Shown piece after piece: positions 36,223 through 44,289 of a DNA stretch of 64,000 bases. Numbering within the stretch: position 1 is the stretch's first letter; each line of letters opens with the position of its first letter. This DNA is from an uncultured bacterium (GTDB lineage Bacteria; Actinomycetota; Coriobacteriia; Coriobacteriales; Coriobacteriaceae), in contig CAJMMD010000009.1 of assembly GCA_905214465.1 (NCBI GenBank), positions 1 through 64,000 on the forward strand, in the 5' to 3' direction. The notes beneath the pieces were generated by a model. It had not been told where the DNA came from. It did not search any database and saw only the letters and a list, made by a program, of their open reading frames with translations. Position numbers and translations under genes: made by a program.

Positions 36223-36927
36223 ATGGTTGAGGCAAATAGCGTTATCCCCCTGTACAAACAGATTGTTCGTGCGCTTTCTGATTCAATCGCCAACGGCACG
36301 TACCGCCCGGGAGATAAGCTTCCGACCGAGGCGGAGCTTATCGAGCAATTTGGCGTGAGCCGAATAACGGTTCGCTCCGCAATTAAAGAAATGGAAGATG
36401 CTGGGCTTGTTGAGAGGGCCCGCGGCAAGGGCACGTTCGTTTCGTCGGACACGCAGATGTATGCCGCGGACGACCGTGAGAGCTTTACCCATTCGTGCCA
36501 GCTTGCGGGCAAACAGGCGTCTACCAGGGTTCTCGAAATGGGCTGGGACTTCCCAAGTCTGCGAGACGCGAAGTTCCTGGGCGTAGACGATACCCAAAAG
36601 GTATTGCGTAGCCGTCGTCTGCGCCTTGTGGATGGCAAGCCCACGATGCTGGAAACCAATAGCTATTCCGCTGCGCTTTCTTTTTTGGAGCATGAGTCCC
36701 TCGATGATTCGCTGATGGCGGTACTCGATCGCCAGGGGATCAAGATGGGTCCCAACACGCGTACGCTCGAGGTCTGCTATGCGAGCGAGCTCGAGGCGGC
36801 ATACCTTAACGTGGAGCTGGACTCTTCGCTGCTTCTGTTTGTCGATAGACGTTATGCCCCAAGTGGCGAGCCGCTTTTTATCTCCCGTCAGGTGTACTGC
36901 ACCGAGCGACTGAAGTTCTATTTGTAA
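36223..36927 (+). CDS. GntR/HutC-family (UTRA) regulator
   Basis: A 234-residue regulator with a GntR HTH (YKQIVRALSDSIANGTYRPG, then LIEQFGVSRITVRSAIKEME and wing RGKGTFVSS) and a UTRA domain (about 90-234). AAAGG lies ten bases before the ATG at 36223; the ATG at 36214 is too close to it. It heads the second PTS locus and is likely its regulator. A short inverted repeat ATTGGTCG/CGACCAAT (36939-36960) follows the stop codon and may be a weak terminator or an operator for the IIA gene. Confidence 0.87.
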   Translation: MVEANSVIPLYKQIVRALSDSIANGTYRPGDKLPTEAELIEQFGVSRITVRSAIKEMEDAGLVERARGKGTFVSSDTQMYAADDRESFTHSCQLAGKQASTRVLEMGWDFPSLRDAKFLGVDDTQKVLRSRRLRLVDGKPTMLETNSYSAALSFLEHESLDDSLMAVLDRQGIKMGPNTRTLEVCYASELEAAYLNVELDSSLLLFVDRRYAPSGEPLFISRQVYCTERLKFYL

Positions 36928-37028
36928 ATTAGCGATAGATTGGTCGATTTACCGACCAATTGTTACCGTTCGCGGATTTGGAAAATAGACACACCACGTA
37001 GGGTAGATTGCTAATATACTTTGTTATG

Positions 37029-37040
37029 ACAATATAGTAC
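37029..37040. promoter_or_regulatory. Candidate operator ACAATATAGTAC
   Basis: ACAATATAGTAC before the IIA gene resembles ACAATATAAGTC at 36169-36180 before the GntR gene. Both sit in AT-rich promoter regions of the same locus. This is weak evidence for a shared binding site. Confidence 0.3.
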
Positions 37041-37062
37041 GTCCTATTGGTATTGGAGAACT

Positions 37063-37482
37063 ATGAATAAGATATTGCTAGCGAGTCATGGTTATCTCGC
37101 CCAAGGCATGAAAAGCTCTCTGGAGATTCTGATGGGCACCAACGACCGAATCGAGTGCCTGTGCGCCTATGTCGATGACGATTCAAGGGACGTCGCGGCG
37201 TTGATTGATGCATGGATGGAGACGAGGGACCCTGCCGACTCTTGGTTTGTCGTGACTGACATCTTTGGCGGCTCTGTAAACAACGAATTCATTCAGAGGC
37301 AGACCGACGGATCGTTTACGTTAATCGCTGGAATGAACTTGCCGCTGCTGGTGGAAATGGTTACACAGCTGGACTCCCTGGATGCGGACAAGGCCAAAGC
37401 CGCGGTCGAGGGATCGCGTTCGTTTATTCAGCTTTGCGAGGCGGCGGACATGCTTGCCGGCGCCGAGGAAGAAGAGTTCTAG
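37063..37482 (+). CDS. PTS mannose-family IIA component
   Basis: A 139-residue cytoplasmic IIA protein. MNKILLASHGYLAQG carries phospho-acceptor His9, and VTDIFGGSVNNEF is the conserved active-site loop. It takes phosphate from HPr and passes it to the separate IIB protein at 37554. Compared with the fused IIAB at 17727 it lacks the linker and IIB domain. The start has TTGGAG upstream. Confidence 0.9.
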   Translation: MNKILLASHGYLAQGMKSSLEILMGTNDRIECLCAYVDDDSRDVAALIDAWMETRDPADSWFVVTDIFGGSVNNEFIQRQTDGSFTLIAGMNLPLLVEMVTQLDSLDADKAKAAVEGSRSFIQLCEAADMLAGAEEEEF

Positions 37483-37553
37483 TTAGTTCTGGTTCGAGCC
37501 CTAGCTAGGGGCCACACCTGTCATTCCCTTTATCACGTGCGGAGATGATAACG

Positions 37554-38027
37554 ATGATTAAGCTTACGAGAGTTGATTACCGACTGATTCACGGCCAAGT
37601 TGCCATGTCCTGGACTCACGCTTTGGATGTAGATTGCATCTTGCTTGCCAGCGATGCTGTGGCAAAAGACGACATGAGGAAGGCGGCCTTGAGGCTCGCC
37701 CGCCCCAACGGCGTTAAACTCGTCATCAAGGATGTTGACGCTGCTATCGAGGCGCTCAACAGCGGCGTTACCGACAAGTATTCGTTGTTTATCATCACTG
37801 AGACGATTGAAGATGTCTATCGTCTCGCTAAGGGTTGCAAAGACATCAAAGAGATCAATCTGGGCGGAACCCGAAAGACCCCTGAGACCACGCTTCATCC
37901 GACCCCTGCGATCTTTGCGACCGAGAAAGATGCCGAGCATATCCAAGAGCTCCTGGGCGATGGCGTGGCCATCGAAATCCGTCAGGTCCCCAATGACGCT
38001 AAGGTGTTTGCCAAGGACGTTCTCTAG
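37554..38027 (+). CDS. PTS mannose-family IIB component
   Basis: A 157-residue IIB protein. KLTRVDYRLIHGQVAMSW carries phospho-acceptor His13. The conserved middle KDDMRKAALRLARPNGVKL and the later LGGTRKT are also typical. GGAG abuts the ATG at 37545 but is nine bases from 37554, so the shorter protein is chosen. A strong terminator (38079-38110) follows, so the downstream SIS-IIC-IID genes need their own promoter. Confidence 0.9.
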   Translation: MIKLTRVDYRLIHGQVAMSWTHALDVDCILLASDAVAKDDMRKAALRLARPNGVKLVIKDVDAAIEALNSGVTDKYSLFIITETIEDVYRLAKGCKDIKEINLGGTRKTPETTLHPTPAIFATEKDAEHIQELLGDGVAIEIRQVPNDAKVFAKDVL

Positions 38028-38078
38028 CCGGAAACACGTTGATACTCGGCATTTATTGAACCAATGCTCTATGCCTAT

Positions 38079-38110
38079 GCCCGTCGATCATTTGATCGGC
38101 GGGCTTTTTA
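38079..38110 (+). terminator. Terminator after PTS IIB
   Basis: GCCCGTCGATCA and TGATCGGCGGGC form a 12-bp stem with a G-T pair around a TT loop, followed by TTTTT. It divides the second PTS locus into two units. Confidence 0.85.
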
Positions 38111-38221
38111 TTAAAGAAAAATCAAAAAAATCTGAAATAGTTCTTGCATAGTTAGTTATATAAAGTATTATAACGTCATGGGATGAATGAAGGGTTCATC
38201 CAAGTGAGTTAGGAGTAAGGG

Positions 38222-39256
38222 ATGTTCAATTTCGATGAGCCTCGTTACGAGAAGGTTGTGAGCGATGCCCTCGCTCTCCGTCCTCAGATTGAGGCTGCCG
38301 TGGACAAGGTCTGCGAGCAGGGTTATTCCAACATCTTCTTCATCGGCTGCGGCGGCACCTGGGCCCACACGCTCCCGATGAAGTATTGGGTCGAGACCAC
38401 CACGGCCGACGTCGACGTCCACTGCGAGATCGCCGCTGAGTTCCTCGCATGCCCGCCCAAGACCTTCAACAAGGACTCGGTCTGCGTCTTCTCCACCCGT
38501 ACCGGCACCACCCCCGAGATCATTGAGGCTGCCAAGTTCTGCCAGGAGCAGGGCGCCCGCACGCTGATGTATGTCTCCAACGACAACACCCCGGCCACCG
38601 AGTACGCCGATTACAAGTTCTTCAGCTTCGCCGAGGACGACGTTCTGTGCGAGGCCATCTACACCTACCAGATCACGCTGGTCGCCCGCTTCCTCAAGAA
38701 CGCCGGCGCCTTCCCCAAGTACGACACCTTCATGGAAGAGTTCGGCAACATCGCTCCGTACCTCATCAAGGCCAAGGACGCTCAGGACGAGCGCTGCGCC
38801 GCCATGGCCGAGGACTTCAAGGACACCGATTACCACATGGTGATTGGCTCCGGCATGCTCTGGGGTGAGGCCTACGACTACGCCATGTGCATCCTCGAGG
38901 AGATGCAGTGGATCAAGACCAAGTCCATCCACGCCGCCGAGTTCTTCCACGGCACCATCGAGCTGTGCGAGGAAGGCACGAGCCTCATCATGCTCTACGG
39001 CGAGGACGACACCCGTAAGCTCATGGACCGCGTGGACAACTTCACTCACATGCTCGCCGACGAGAAGGGCGTCAACGTCCGCGTGAACAAGTTTGACACC
39101 GCCGAGGTCGAGCTGCCGTTCAGCGACCCCGAGTTCCGCAAGATCGTCTCCCCGATGGTCACCTACACCATCACCGAGCGTCTGAGCTGCCATCTCGAGC
39201 ACGTCCGTAACCACCCGCTCACCACGCGTCGTTACTATCACCAGATGAACTACTAA
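38222..39256 (+). CDS. SIS-domain sugar isomerase/deglycase-like protein
   Basis: A 344-residue double-SIS protein, the most divergent of the four in the window. It has IFFIGCGGTWAHTLPMK, VCVFSTRTGTTPEIIEA and the catalytic-region motif EFFHGTIE (240-247), where Thr-Ile replace the Pro-Phe of the other three. The C-terminus RRYYHQMNY also differs. It sits between the IIB and IIC genes of the second PTS, so it should process that system's phosphorylated product. TAGGAGTAAGG precedes the ATG. The upstream region has AT-rich words (TATATAAAG, TATTATAACG) that could hold promoter and operator. Confidence 0.78.
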   Translation: MFNFDEPRYEKVVSDALALRPQIEAAVDKVCEQGYSNIFFIGCGGTWAHTLPMKYWVETTTADVDVHCEIAAEFLACPPKTFNKDSVCVFSTRTGTTPEIIEAAKFCQEQGARTLMYVSNDNTPATEYADYKFFSFAEDDVLCEAIYTYQITLVARFLKNAGAFPKYDTFMEEFGNIAPYLIKAKDAQDERCAAMAEDFKDTDYHMVIGSGMLWGEAYDYAMCILEEMQWIKTKSIHAAEFFHGTIELCEEGTSLIMLYGEDDTRKLMDRVDNFTHMLADEKGVNVRVNKFDTAEVELPFSDPEFRKIVSPMVTYTITERLSCHLEHVRNHPLTTRRYYHQMNY

Positions 39257-39277
39257 TCCTCTCAAATTGCTGCGGTT

Positions 39278-39316
39278 GTCTGCAGGCGAGCTGCGCAGAA
39301 TGCCTCGCCTGCAGAC
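39278..39316 (+). promoter_or_regulatory. Hairpin between SIS and IIC genes
   Basis: GTCTGCAGGCGAG (39278-39290) and CTCGCCTGCAGAC (39304-39316) form a perfect 13-bp stem without a T run. It may stabilise or partly attenuate the transcript within the operon. Confidence 0.5.
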
Positions 39317-39337
39317 CTGTTTCTGGGGTTGATCGAA

Positions 39338-40111
39338 ATGGTTGTCCAGTATCTTCTAGTTGCACTGGTCGCATTTATTGCGTCCATGGACGAGCAATTA
39401 TTTGGCATTACGATGCTTGGTCGTCCGCTGTTTACGAGCCTGTTTGTCGGCTTGATCCTTGGCGATGTCCAGCAGGGCGTTATCGTCGGCGCTGCTTTGG
39501 AGTCCATGTTCATGGGCGCCATCATGGTCGGCGCGGCGGTTCCTCCCGAGGTCTATGCCTCCGGCGTGCTTGGCTGCGCGTTTGCCGTCATTACGGGTAC
39601 GGGCACGGCAACTGCCGTCGCGCTCGCCCTTCCCGTCTCCGTCTTCCTTCAGGTGTGGCGCAGCTTCTGCTACGCCGTTCCGGGTGCCTTTGCCTGCAAG
39701 AAGATTGAGACCGCTCTGGCAAATCGCGATCTTGCCAAGGCGAATCTGTACCATCTGACCATCGTGCCGCTGTCGATTGGCATTCCGTCTGCACTGCTGG
39801 TGTTTGGCTCGCTGTTCTTTGGTGCCGACCTTATCAACAATGCGCTCAACGCGATTCCGCAGTTTGTGATGGACGGCCTCAACGTTGCGTCCGGCGTCAT
39901 GGTCTGCATCGGCTTCGCTCTTCTTATCAGGACCATGGGCGATAACAAGCTCCTTCCCTGGCTGTTCCTGGGCTTCATTATGGTCATCTACCTCAAGATG
40001 GACGTGGTCGGCGTCGCCGCAGCTGCCATTTGCGTCGCGCTGCTCCTGGCCTTCCGCGAGGGCTCGTCCGGTCCGCAGACGGTTGCTGCAGATGAAGAGG
40101 AGGACTTCTAA
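39338..40111 (+). CDS. PTS mannose-family IIC component
   Basis: A 257-residue membrane subunit related to the IIC at 18687. It has LFGITMLGRPLFTSLFVGLILGD, VGAAVPPEVYASGVLGCA and several hydrophobic helices. The ATG at 39338 is preferred to a TTG at 39329. Its stop overlaps the IID start by one base (TAATG), which implies tight translational coupling. The acidic C-terminus DEEEDF resembles that of the other IIC. Confidence 0.88.
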   Translation: MVVQYLLVALVAFIASMDEQLFGITMLGRPLFTSLFVGLILGDVQQGVIVGAALESMFMGAIMVGAAVPPEVYASGVLGCAFAVITGTGTATAVALALPVSVFLQVWRSFCYAVPGAFACKKIETALANRDLAKANLYHLTIVPLSIGIPSALLVFGSLFFGADLINNALNAIPQFVMDGLNVASGVMVCIGFALLIRTMGDNKLLPWLFLGFIMVIYLKMDVVGVAAAAICVALLLAFREGSSGPQTVAADEEEDF

Positions 40112-40959
40112 TGGCTATCCAGAACACCGACCTCAAAGAGGCCAAGAAGGACGCGATTATGACTCCCGATATGTATCGGAGCATGTTCCTTCGCCAGTTT
40201 ACGAGCCAGTGCTCGCAGTCGTACGACAAGATGATGGCAATGGGCTTCATGTACACCATTCAGAAGCCCCTGCGAAAGATCTATCCCAACGACGACGATT
40301 ACTATGCGGCGCTCGATCGCCATACCGAGTTCTTTAACATCACGCCTCATGTGCTTCCGTTTGTAGCCGGCCTAACGGTTTCGATGGAAGAGCAGGCGGC
40401 TGCCGATAAGAACTTCGACACGTCCTCGATTAACGCCATGAAGGTCGGCCTTATGGGACCGCTTTCCGGCATCGGCGATTCGTTCTACTGGGGTACGTTC
40501 CGCGTGGTTGCCGCCGGCATTGGTATTGGCATCGCTTCGACGGGCAACCCGCTCGGCCCCATCGTGTACGCGCTCATCTACTCCGTGATTAACTTTGCAA
40601 CGCGTATCGTCGCCGCCCATCTGGGTTACGACTTGGGAACCAAGTTTTTGCAGCAGTCCGAAGAGAGCAACCTTATGTCTCGCATGACGCATGCTGCCGG
40701 TGTTCTCGGAATGACCGTTATCGGCGCCATGATTGCGGCACAGGTCTCGCTGTCCACGGCTTTGACCTTTGACGTGGGTGGTTCGGAGATTGTCCTGCAG
40801 GATCTGTTCGATTCGATCTTCCCCGGTCTGCTGCCCTTGCTGGCAACGTTCGCTTGCGTTGCCCTCTATAAAAAGGGCGTCAAGACCATTTGGATCATCT
40901 TGGGCATCTTCGCAATCTGCATCATCGGAACGGGCTTGGGAGTGTTCGCGGCGGCGTAA
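40111..40959 (+). CDS. PTS mannose-family IID component
   Basis: A 282-residue IID protein with SMFLRQFTSQCSQSYDKMMAMG-type opening, HTEFFNITPHVLPFVAGLTVSMEE and the conserved MGPLSGIGDSFYWGTFRVV. C-terminal helices follow. It pairs with the IIC encoded immediately upstream. It is followed by a terminator at 41006-41040. The sugar specificity cannot be read from sequence. Confidence 0.9.
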   Translation: MAIQNTDLKEAKKDAIMTPDMYRSMFLRQFTSQCSQSYDKMMAMGFMYTIQKPLRKIYPNDDDYYAALDRHTEFFNITPHVLPFVAGLTVSMEEQAAADKNFDTSSINAMKVGLMGPLSGIGDSFYWGTFRVVAAGIGIGIASTGNPLGPIVYALIYSVINFATRIVAAHLGYDLGTKFLQQSEESNLMSRMTHAAGVLGMTVIGAMIAAQVSLSTALTFDVGGSEIVLQDLFDSIFPGLLPLLATFACVALYKKGVKTIWIILGIFAICIIGTGLGVFAAA

Positions 40960-41005
40960 TGTTGACTGCTATGCTCGCGCGTTGGATAACTAACTGACCG
41001 TTTGA

Positions 41006-41040
41006 AAACGGGGCTCGGCGTAAGGCCGGCCCCGTTTTTT
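41006..41040 (+). terminator. Terminator of the second PTS operon
   Basis: AAACGGGGC (41006-41014) pairs with GCCCCGTTT (41029-41037), followed by a run of T. Confidence 0.88.
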
Positions 41041-41059
41041 ATTTGAGGGATTTTCCGAC

Positions 41060-41350
41060 CGTCCAAAAAATCACACTCGTCCATCACTCACGCATCTCTC
41101 ATCTCTCATTCGTCACTAATGCGAGAGATAACAGAAAGACGAGAGATAAATATGAGAGATAACAATGCTGCAAGGTGGCTAGGGGATCGAGTCAAAGTTC
41201 CCGTATACATGAGTTTACCTGCGCGAACGTGATTTGGTTGAACCGATAACGGCATTTTTGTCTCTCATCTCTCACTCATCACTAAGCTGAGAGATAAATG
41301 AGAGATAGACAGACAGACGGACTGTCGGGGGCATGCATCGCTGTCAGATT
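41060..41350. repeat. Intergenic region with ATCTCTCAT / ATGAGAGAT repeats
   Basis: Several copies of (A/G)TCTCTCAT(C) lie on the left (41090-41110, 41260-41275) with inverse GAGAGATAA copies at 41120-41165 and 41290-41310. The region resembles the one upstream of the second PTS locus (35919-36070), including GAGAGA(C/T)AGACAGA and a later TCAGATT. No gene is supported between 40960 and 41503. Confidence 0.55.
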
Positions 41351-41503
41351 AATGCCGCGCGCGGAGCAGCTGCACGTTCACCCGCGCCCTGCATCCCGCC
41401 ATTTCACGCGCTGCACATCGAAACCTCCAGCAAAGCAGTTACAATAGCCCAATGTGCATCGCGCACGACGATGATATCGGCGCCCGCGACTGGGGGAGAC
41501 AAC

Positions 41504-42169
41504 ATGGCAGAGCAACAGATAACGCCGGGGACCAAGCTGCAGGTGGCATTCGACGTGCCCATGGGCCAAAAAACCGACTTCAACATGCTCGCCACGTACA
41601 AAGAGAACCTGGACGACGCGTACTTTCTTATGAGCGCGCCCATGCTCGCCGGCAAGCCGCTGCTCATGGACGAAAACCAAAAGCTGCTGCTGCAATACAA
41701 AGTGGGCGAGGAAACGTTCGTGCTCGCCGGCTACCCCGAGTCAGTCGAGAAAAAGGGCATCCGCACCTACTGGAAAATGCGCAAAGTCGCCGAGCAGCGC
41801 ACCTTCGTTAAGCGCCGCGACGAGCGTTTTAAGGTCGCCATGCGCCTGACCTACCAGCGCGACAACGCGCCGACCCCCGAGCCCGAGGACGCCATGACCA
41901 TCGACGTCTCGGCTGGCGGCCTGGCCGTCTACCTCAACGATTATCCCGACGTGGGCGAGGCCCTGTCCGTGCAAATGCCCACAATCCGCCTGCAGGGAGA
42001 GCGCCACGAGCTGCCCGAGCAGCTGGGCATCGTGTGCTGGGTGCGCCGCGCGCCCAAGGGCAGCCTGTACCGCAACGTCTGCGGCCTGCAGTTCCGCTAT
42101 ACCGACGACATGGAGCGCGAGCTCGTCAAAGAATACGTCGGCTACATCCGCGCCAAATATAAGATCTGA
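41504..42169 (+). CDS. PilZ-domain c-di-GMP effector (YcgR-like)
   Basis: A 221-residue cytoplasmic protein. The N-terminal half (1-98) resembles the YcgR/PilZN domain. The C-terminal PilZ domain (about 100-215) has both c-di-GMP contacts intact: R104-x3-R108 in KRRDERFKV and D134-x-S136-x2-G139 in DVSAGGLAV. GGGGGAG upstream selects the ATG at 41504; the longer reading frame starts in repeat sequence. It is five bases before the membrane-anchored TasA-like gene at 42175, so the two are almost surely co-expressed. This links c-di-GMP signalling to a surface protein. No flagellar genes are seen. Confidence 0.82.
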   Translation: MAEQQITPGTKLQVAFDVPMGQKTDFNMLATYKENLDDAYFLMSAPMLAGKPLLMDENQKLLLQYKVGEETFVLAGYPESVEKKGIRTYWKMRKVAEQRTFVKRRDERFKVAMRLTYQRDNAPTPEPEDAMTIDVSAGGLAVYLNDYPDVGEALSVQMPTIRLQGERHELPEQLGIVCWVRRAPKGSLYRNVCGLQFRYTDDMERELVKEYVGYIRAKYKI

Positions 42170-42174
42170 TCGCC

Positions 42175-43326
42175 ATGGCACTGTTCAAGCGTAACGACAA
42201 TAAAGATCAAGCTGCCGAGGATTTGGCCGAGGATTTCGTCGAGGACCAGGCCGAGGACACGTCGCGGGATGCGCTCGACATCAATGCCGAGGACGTGCCC
42301 GGCGAGGATTCCGCGCCCAAGCAGGCTCCCACCTTCCGCAAGTGCTTTGGCAAACCCAAACGCAAGTCCAAGCCCAAGCGCAACCTCCGCGGCGTGGTGC
42401 GCATCGAGGAGCTGGAGCAGGCGCTGGCCGACCAGGACTTGGACGACATCGACCCCGACGCGGTCGTGTCCATGTATATGCCCAAGCGTCGCATGGAGCG
42501 CATCGGCGCGGCGCTGCTGCGCATGGACAAGCTGCAAAAAGCCCTCGTGGTGCTGGCGCTTGCCTTTGGCGTGTTGTTCGCCCTATCGTTTATGCAGGAA
42601 AACATGGGTAACTTCACCATCAACCTCAACCGCCTGGAGCTGTTCCGCCGCGGCGTGGCCATTGCCGACAACGGCGACTTTAACAACGCCACCGCGCGCC
42701 TGGCCGCCGACGCCTTGGACAACGGCACCAATATCGCTGCCGAGGACCTGCCCGACAACCTGGACGATATCGACGGCAGCCACAACGGCAAGAACTACGT
42801 GGCGTACACCTTCTATATCCGCAACGCCGGCAAGACCGATCTGGGCTACAGCGCCAAGCTCAAGGTGGTCAGCGCCAGCAAGGGCGTGGAGAAGGCCGCG
42901 CGCGTGAGGGTGTATCGCAACGGCGAGCCTACTACCTATGCGGCGGCTGCGACCGATGGCAACCCCGAGCCCAACACCGAGCCGTTTGCGTCCAAAGACG
43001 TGGTAACGACCATTAGCCACGCGAACTTCCGCGTGGGCGATGTGGACAAGTACACCGTGGTCATTTGGCTGGACGGCGACGATCCGGAGTGCGTGGACAA
43101 GATCATTGGCGGCGCGGTGGAGTTCGGTTTTGACTTTGATTCGTCTGAGACCGACGATTCGAGCCTGTTCGCTAAGTTCGTACAGGATATTGCCGATACC
43201 CTGACCGGCAACGACCCCATTAGCGCGAGCGGCAACGAGGCGCCCGATTACTACAAGGAGCACGAGGTGACATGGAGTAGTCGCCGCAACCAAAAGAACT
43301 CGCCTGCGGGGGACGGGGACAAATAG
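42175..43326 (+). CDS. Membrane-anchored TasA/camelysin-like surface protein
   Basis: A 383-residue protein. An acidic, then basic, cytoplasmic part (1-118) precedes one transmembrane helix (about 121-140). The external domain starts QENMGNFTINLNRLELFRRG. The outside part has NYVAYTFYIRNAG and the ending VVIWLDGDDPECVDKIIGG, features I associate with TasA/camelysin-type beta-sandwich proteins. The W-x-E/D-G-x-D-P-x-C signature is shared with the SipW-type proteins at 45153 and 52018-55550. It lacks the [YF]AW[FY] cleavage-type motif, so it probably stays membrane bound. It follows the PilZ gene after five bases. It could be the base or anchor of a fibre. Confidence 0.7.
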   Translation: MALFKRNDNKDQAAEDLAEDFVEDQAEDTSRDALDINAEDVPGEDSAPKQAPTFRKCFGKPKRKSKPKRNLRGVVRIEELEQALADQDLDDIDPDAVVSMYMPKRRMERIGAALLRMDKLQKALVVLALAFGVLFALSFMQENMGNFTINLNRLELFRRGVAIADNGDFNNATARLAADALDNGTNIAAEDLPDNLDDIDGSHNGKNYVAYTFYIRNAGKTDLGYSAKLKVVSASKGVEKAARVRVYRNGEPTTYAAAATDGNPEPNTEPFASKDVVTTISHANFRVGDVDKYTVVIWLDGDDPECVDKIIGGAVEFGFDFDSSETDDSSLFAKFVQDIADTLTGNDPISASGNEAPDYYKEHEVTWSSRRNQKNSPAGDGDK

Positions 43327-43333
43327 AACGAAC

Positions 43334-43371
43334 AAGCGCCGGGCCGGGATTGATTTCCCGGCCCGGCGCTT
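43334..43371. terminator. Bidirectional terminator
   Basis: AAGCGCCGGGCCGGGA (43334-43349) and TCCCGGCCCGGCGCTT (43356-43371) form a perfect 16-bp stem between two convergent genes. Confidence 0.8.
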
Positions 43372-43382
43372 TTGGTGACGGC

Positions 43383-43892
43383 TTATGCCGAGGTTTTGCC
43401 ATCGGAGGCGGTGGCGGCTGAGGCACCGTCCAGCAAGAACAGTCGCAGCGCGAGCTTGATCGCGTAGCCCGGCTTGACCTGCGCCGCGTCTCTCATGCGC
43501 TCGCCCAGGTCGCCGCAGTAGGCATAAAGGTCGCGGATCAGATCTGCGCCCGAGAGCGTAAACATGTAGCCTGCGTCCGAAAGCGCGTTGGGTGCTGCGG
43601 GCAGCCCCGCAGCCGCACAAAAGCTTGCGAGGTCGGGGTTCATGACGGCCTTGTAGTCGATCGCGGTGCCACGGTCCTGAGCGGCCTGCTCCTGTTTGCG
43701 GGTGTGCGACAATGCCGTCGCCAGCACAAAGCTGGGCGTGGGTGCGTTGACGTCGTCGGTGGTGGCGACGAGCTTGCCGGCCGCTTGCGTGACCAGCCAG
43801 GCAACTTCGCGCTGGCAACGAACGGCCTTGCGCGTCACCGGCTTGATCGATCCGGCGGAAACGCTTCCCTTGGGTTGATTGGCGGCAGGCAT
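43383..43892 (-). CDS. Protein of unknown function, Ala-rich
   Basis: A 169-residue soluble protein I do not recognise. It is rich in Ala and predicted mostly helical. Notable stretches are CQREVAWLVTQAAGKLVATT, a central RKQEQAAQDRGTAIDYKAVM and a C-terminal VKPGYAIKLALRLFLLDG. No signal peptide or membrane helix is seen. GGGAGG before 43892 supports the start. It converges with the TasA-like gene and diverges from the SipW-type gene at 44290. Confidence 0.55.
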   Translation of the reverse strand: MPAANQPKGSVSAGSIKPVTRKAVRCQREVAWLVTQAAGKLVATTDDVNAPTPSFVLATALSHTRKQEQAAQDRGTAIDYKAVMNPDLASFCAAAGLPAAPNALSDAGYMFTLSGADLIRDLYAYCGDLGERMRDAAQVKPGYAIKLALRLFLLDGASAATASDGKTSA

Positions 43893-44289
43893 GGGCCCTC
43901 CCAACAAATAGCCCGTTTAGCAGGCAAAAATGACACGTGCCACACCAGTATAGCGAGTGGAGAGGGGCTAGGGCGAAGCTCGGCGGAGGGCGTATGCATG
44001 CGTTGACATGGCGCTGCGGTCGCAAGCCTTAAGAGGGACTTATGACTGCGCGGGAGAGAGATCAAATAAGGTAAACGATGTTCACATAGCACCACATATA
44101 AGCCGAGGTAGGCCTATGAATCTGCCGAGATGTAGGCTGCCGAAAACTCATAAGGAAATCGTAAGAATTATGGTATTCTCAATTCCATGTCTAAAGGATG
44201 GGCAAGCAACATCCAACACGAAAGCGCGGGCTCCCCTTCCGGGCTTCTCGAGGGTCATCTGGGATGAATGGGGAAAGAAAGGGGTCCGT
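43893..44289. other. Long leader/intergenic region of a surface-protein gene
   Basis: About 400 bases separate two divergent genes. The right half (44040-44200) is AT-richer than its surroundings and could hold the promoter for 44290; TATTCT at 44173-44178 is a possible -10. The reading frame upstream of 44290 stays open but has no ribosome binding site, so I treat it as untranslated. Confidence 0.4.

Noticed and set aside
44008..44289. Possible N-terminal extension of surface protein A
   Set aside because: It has no ribosome binding site or signal-like features, while the ATG at 44290 gives a normal basic-hydrophobic export signal.
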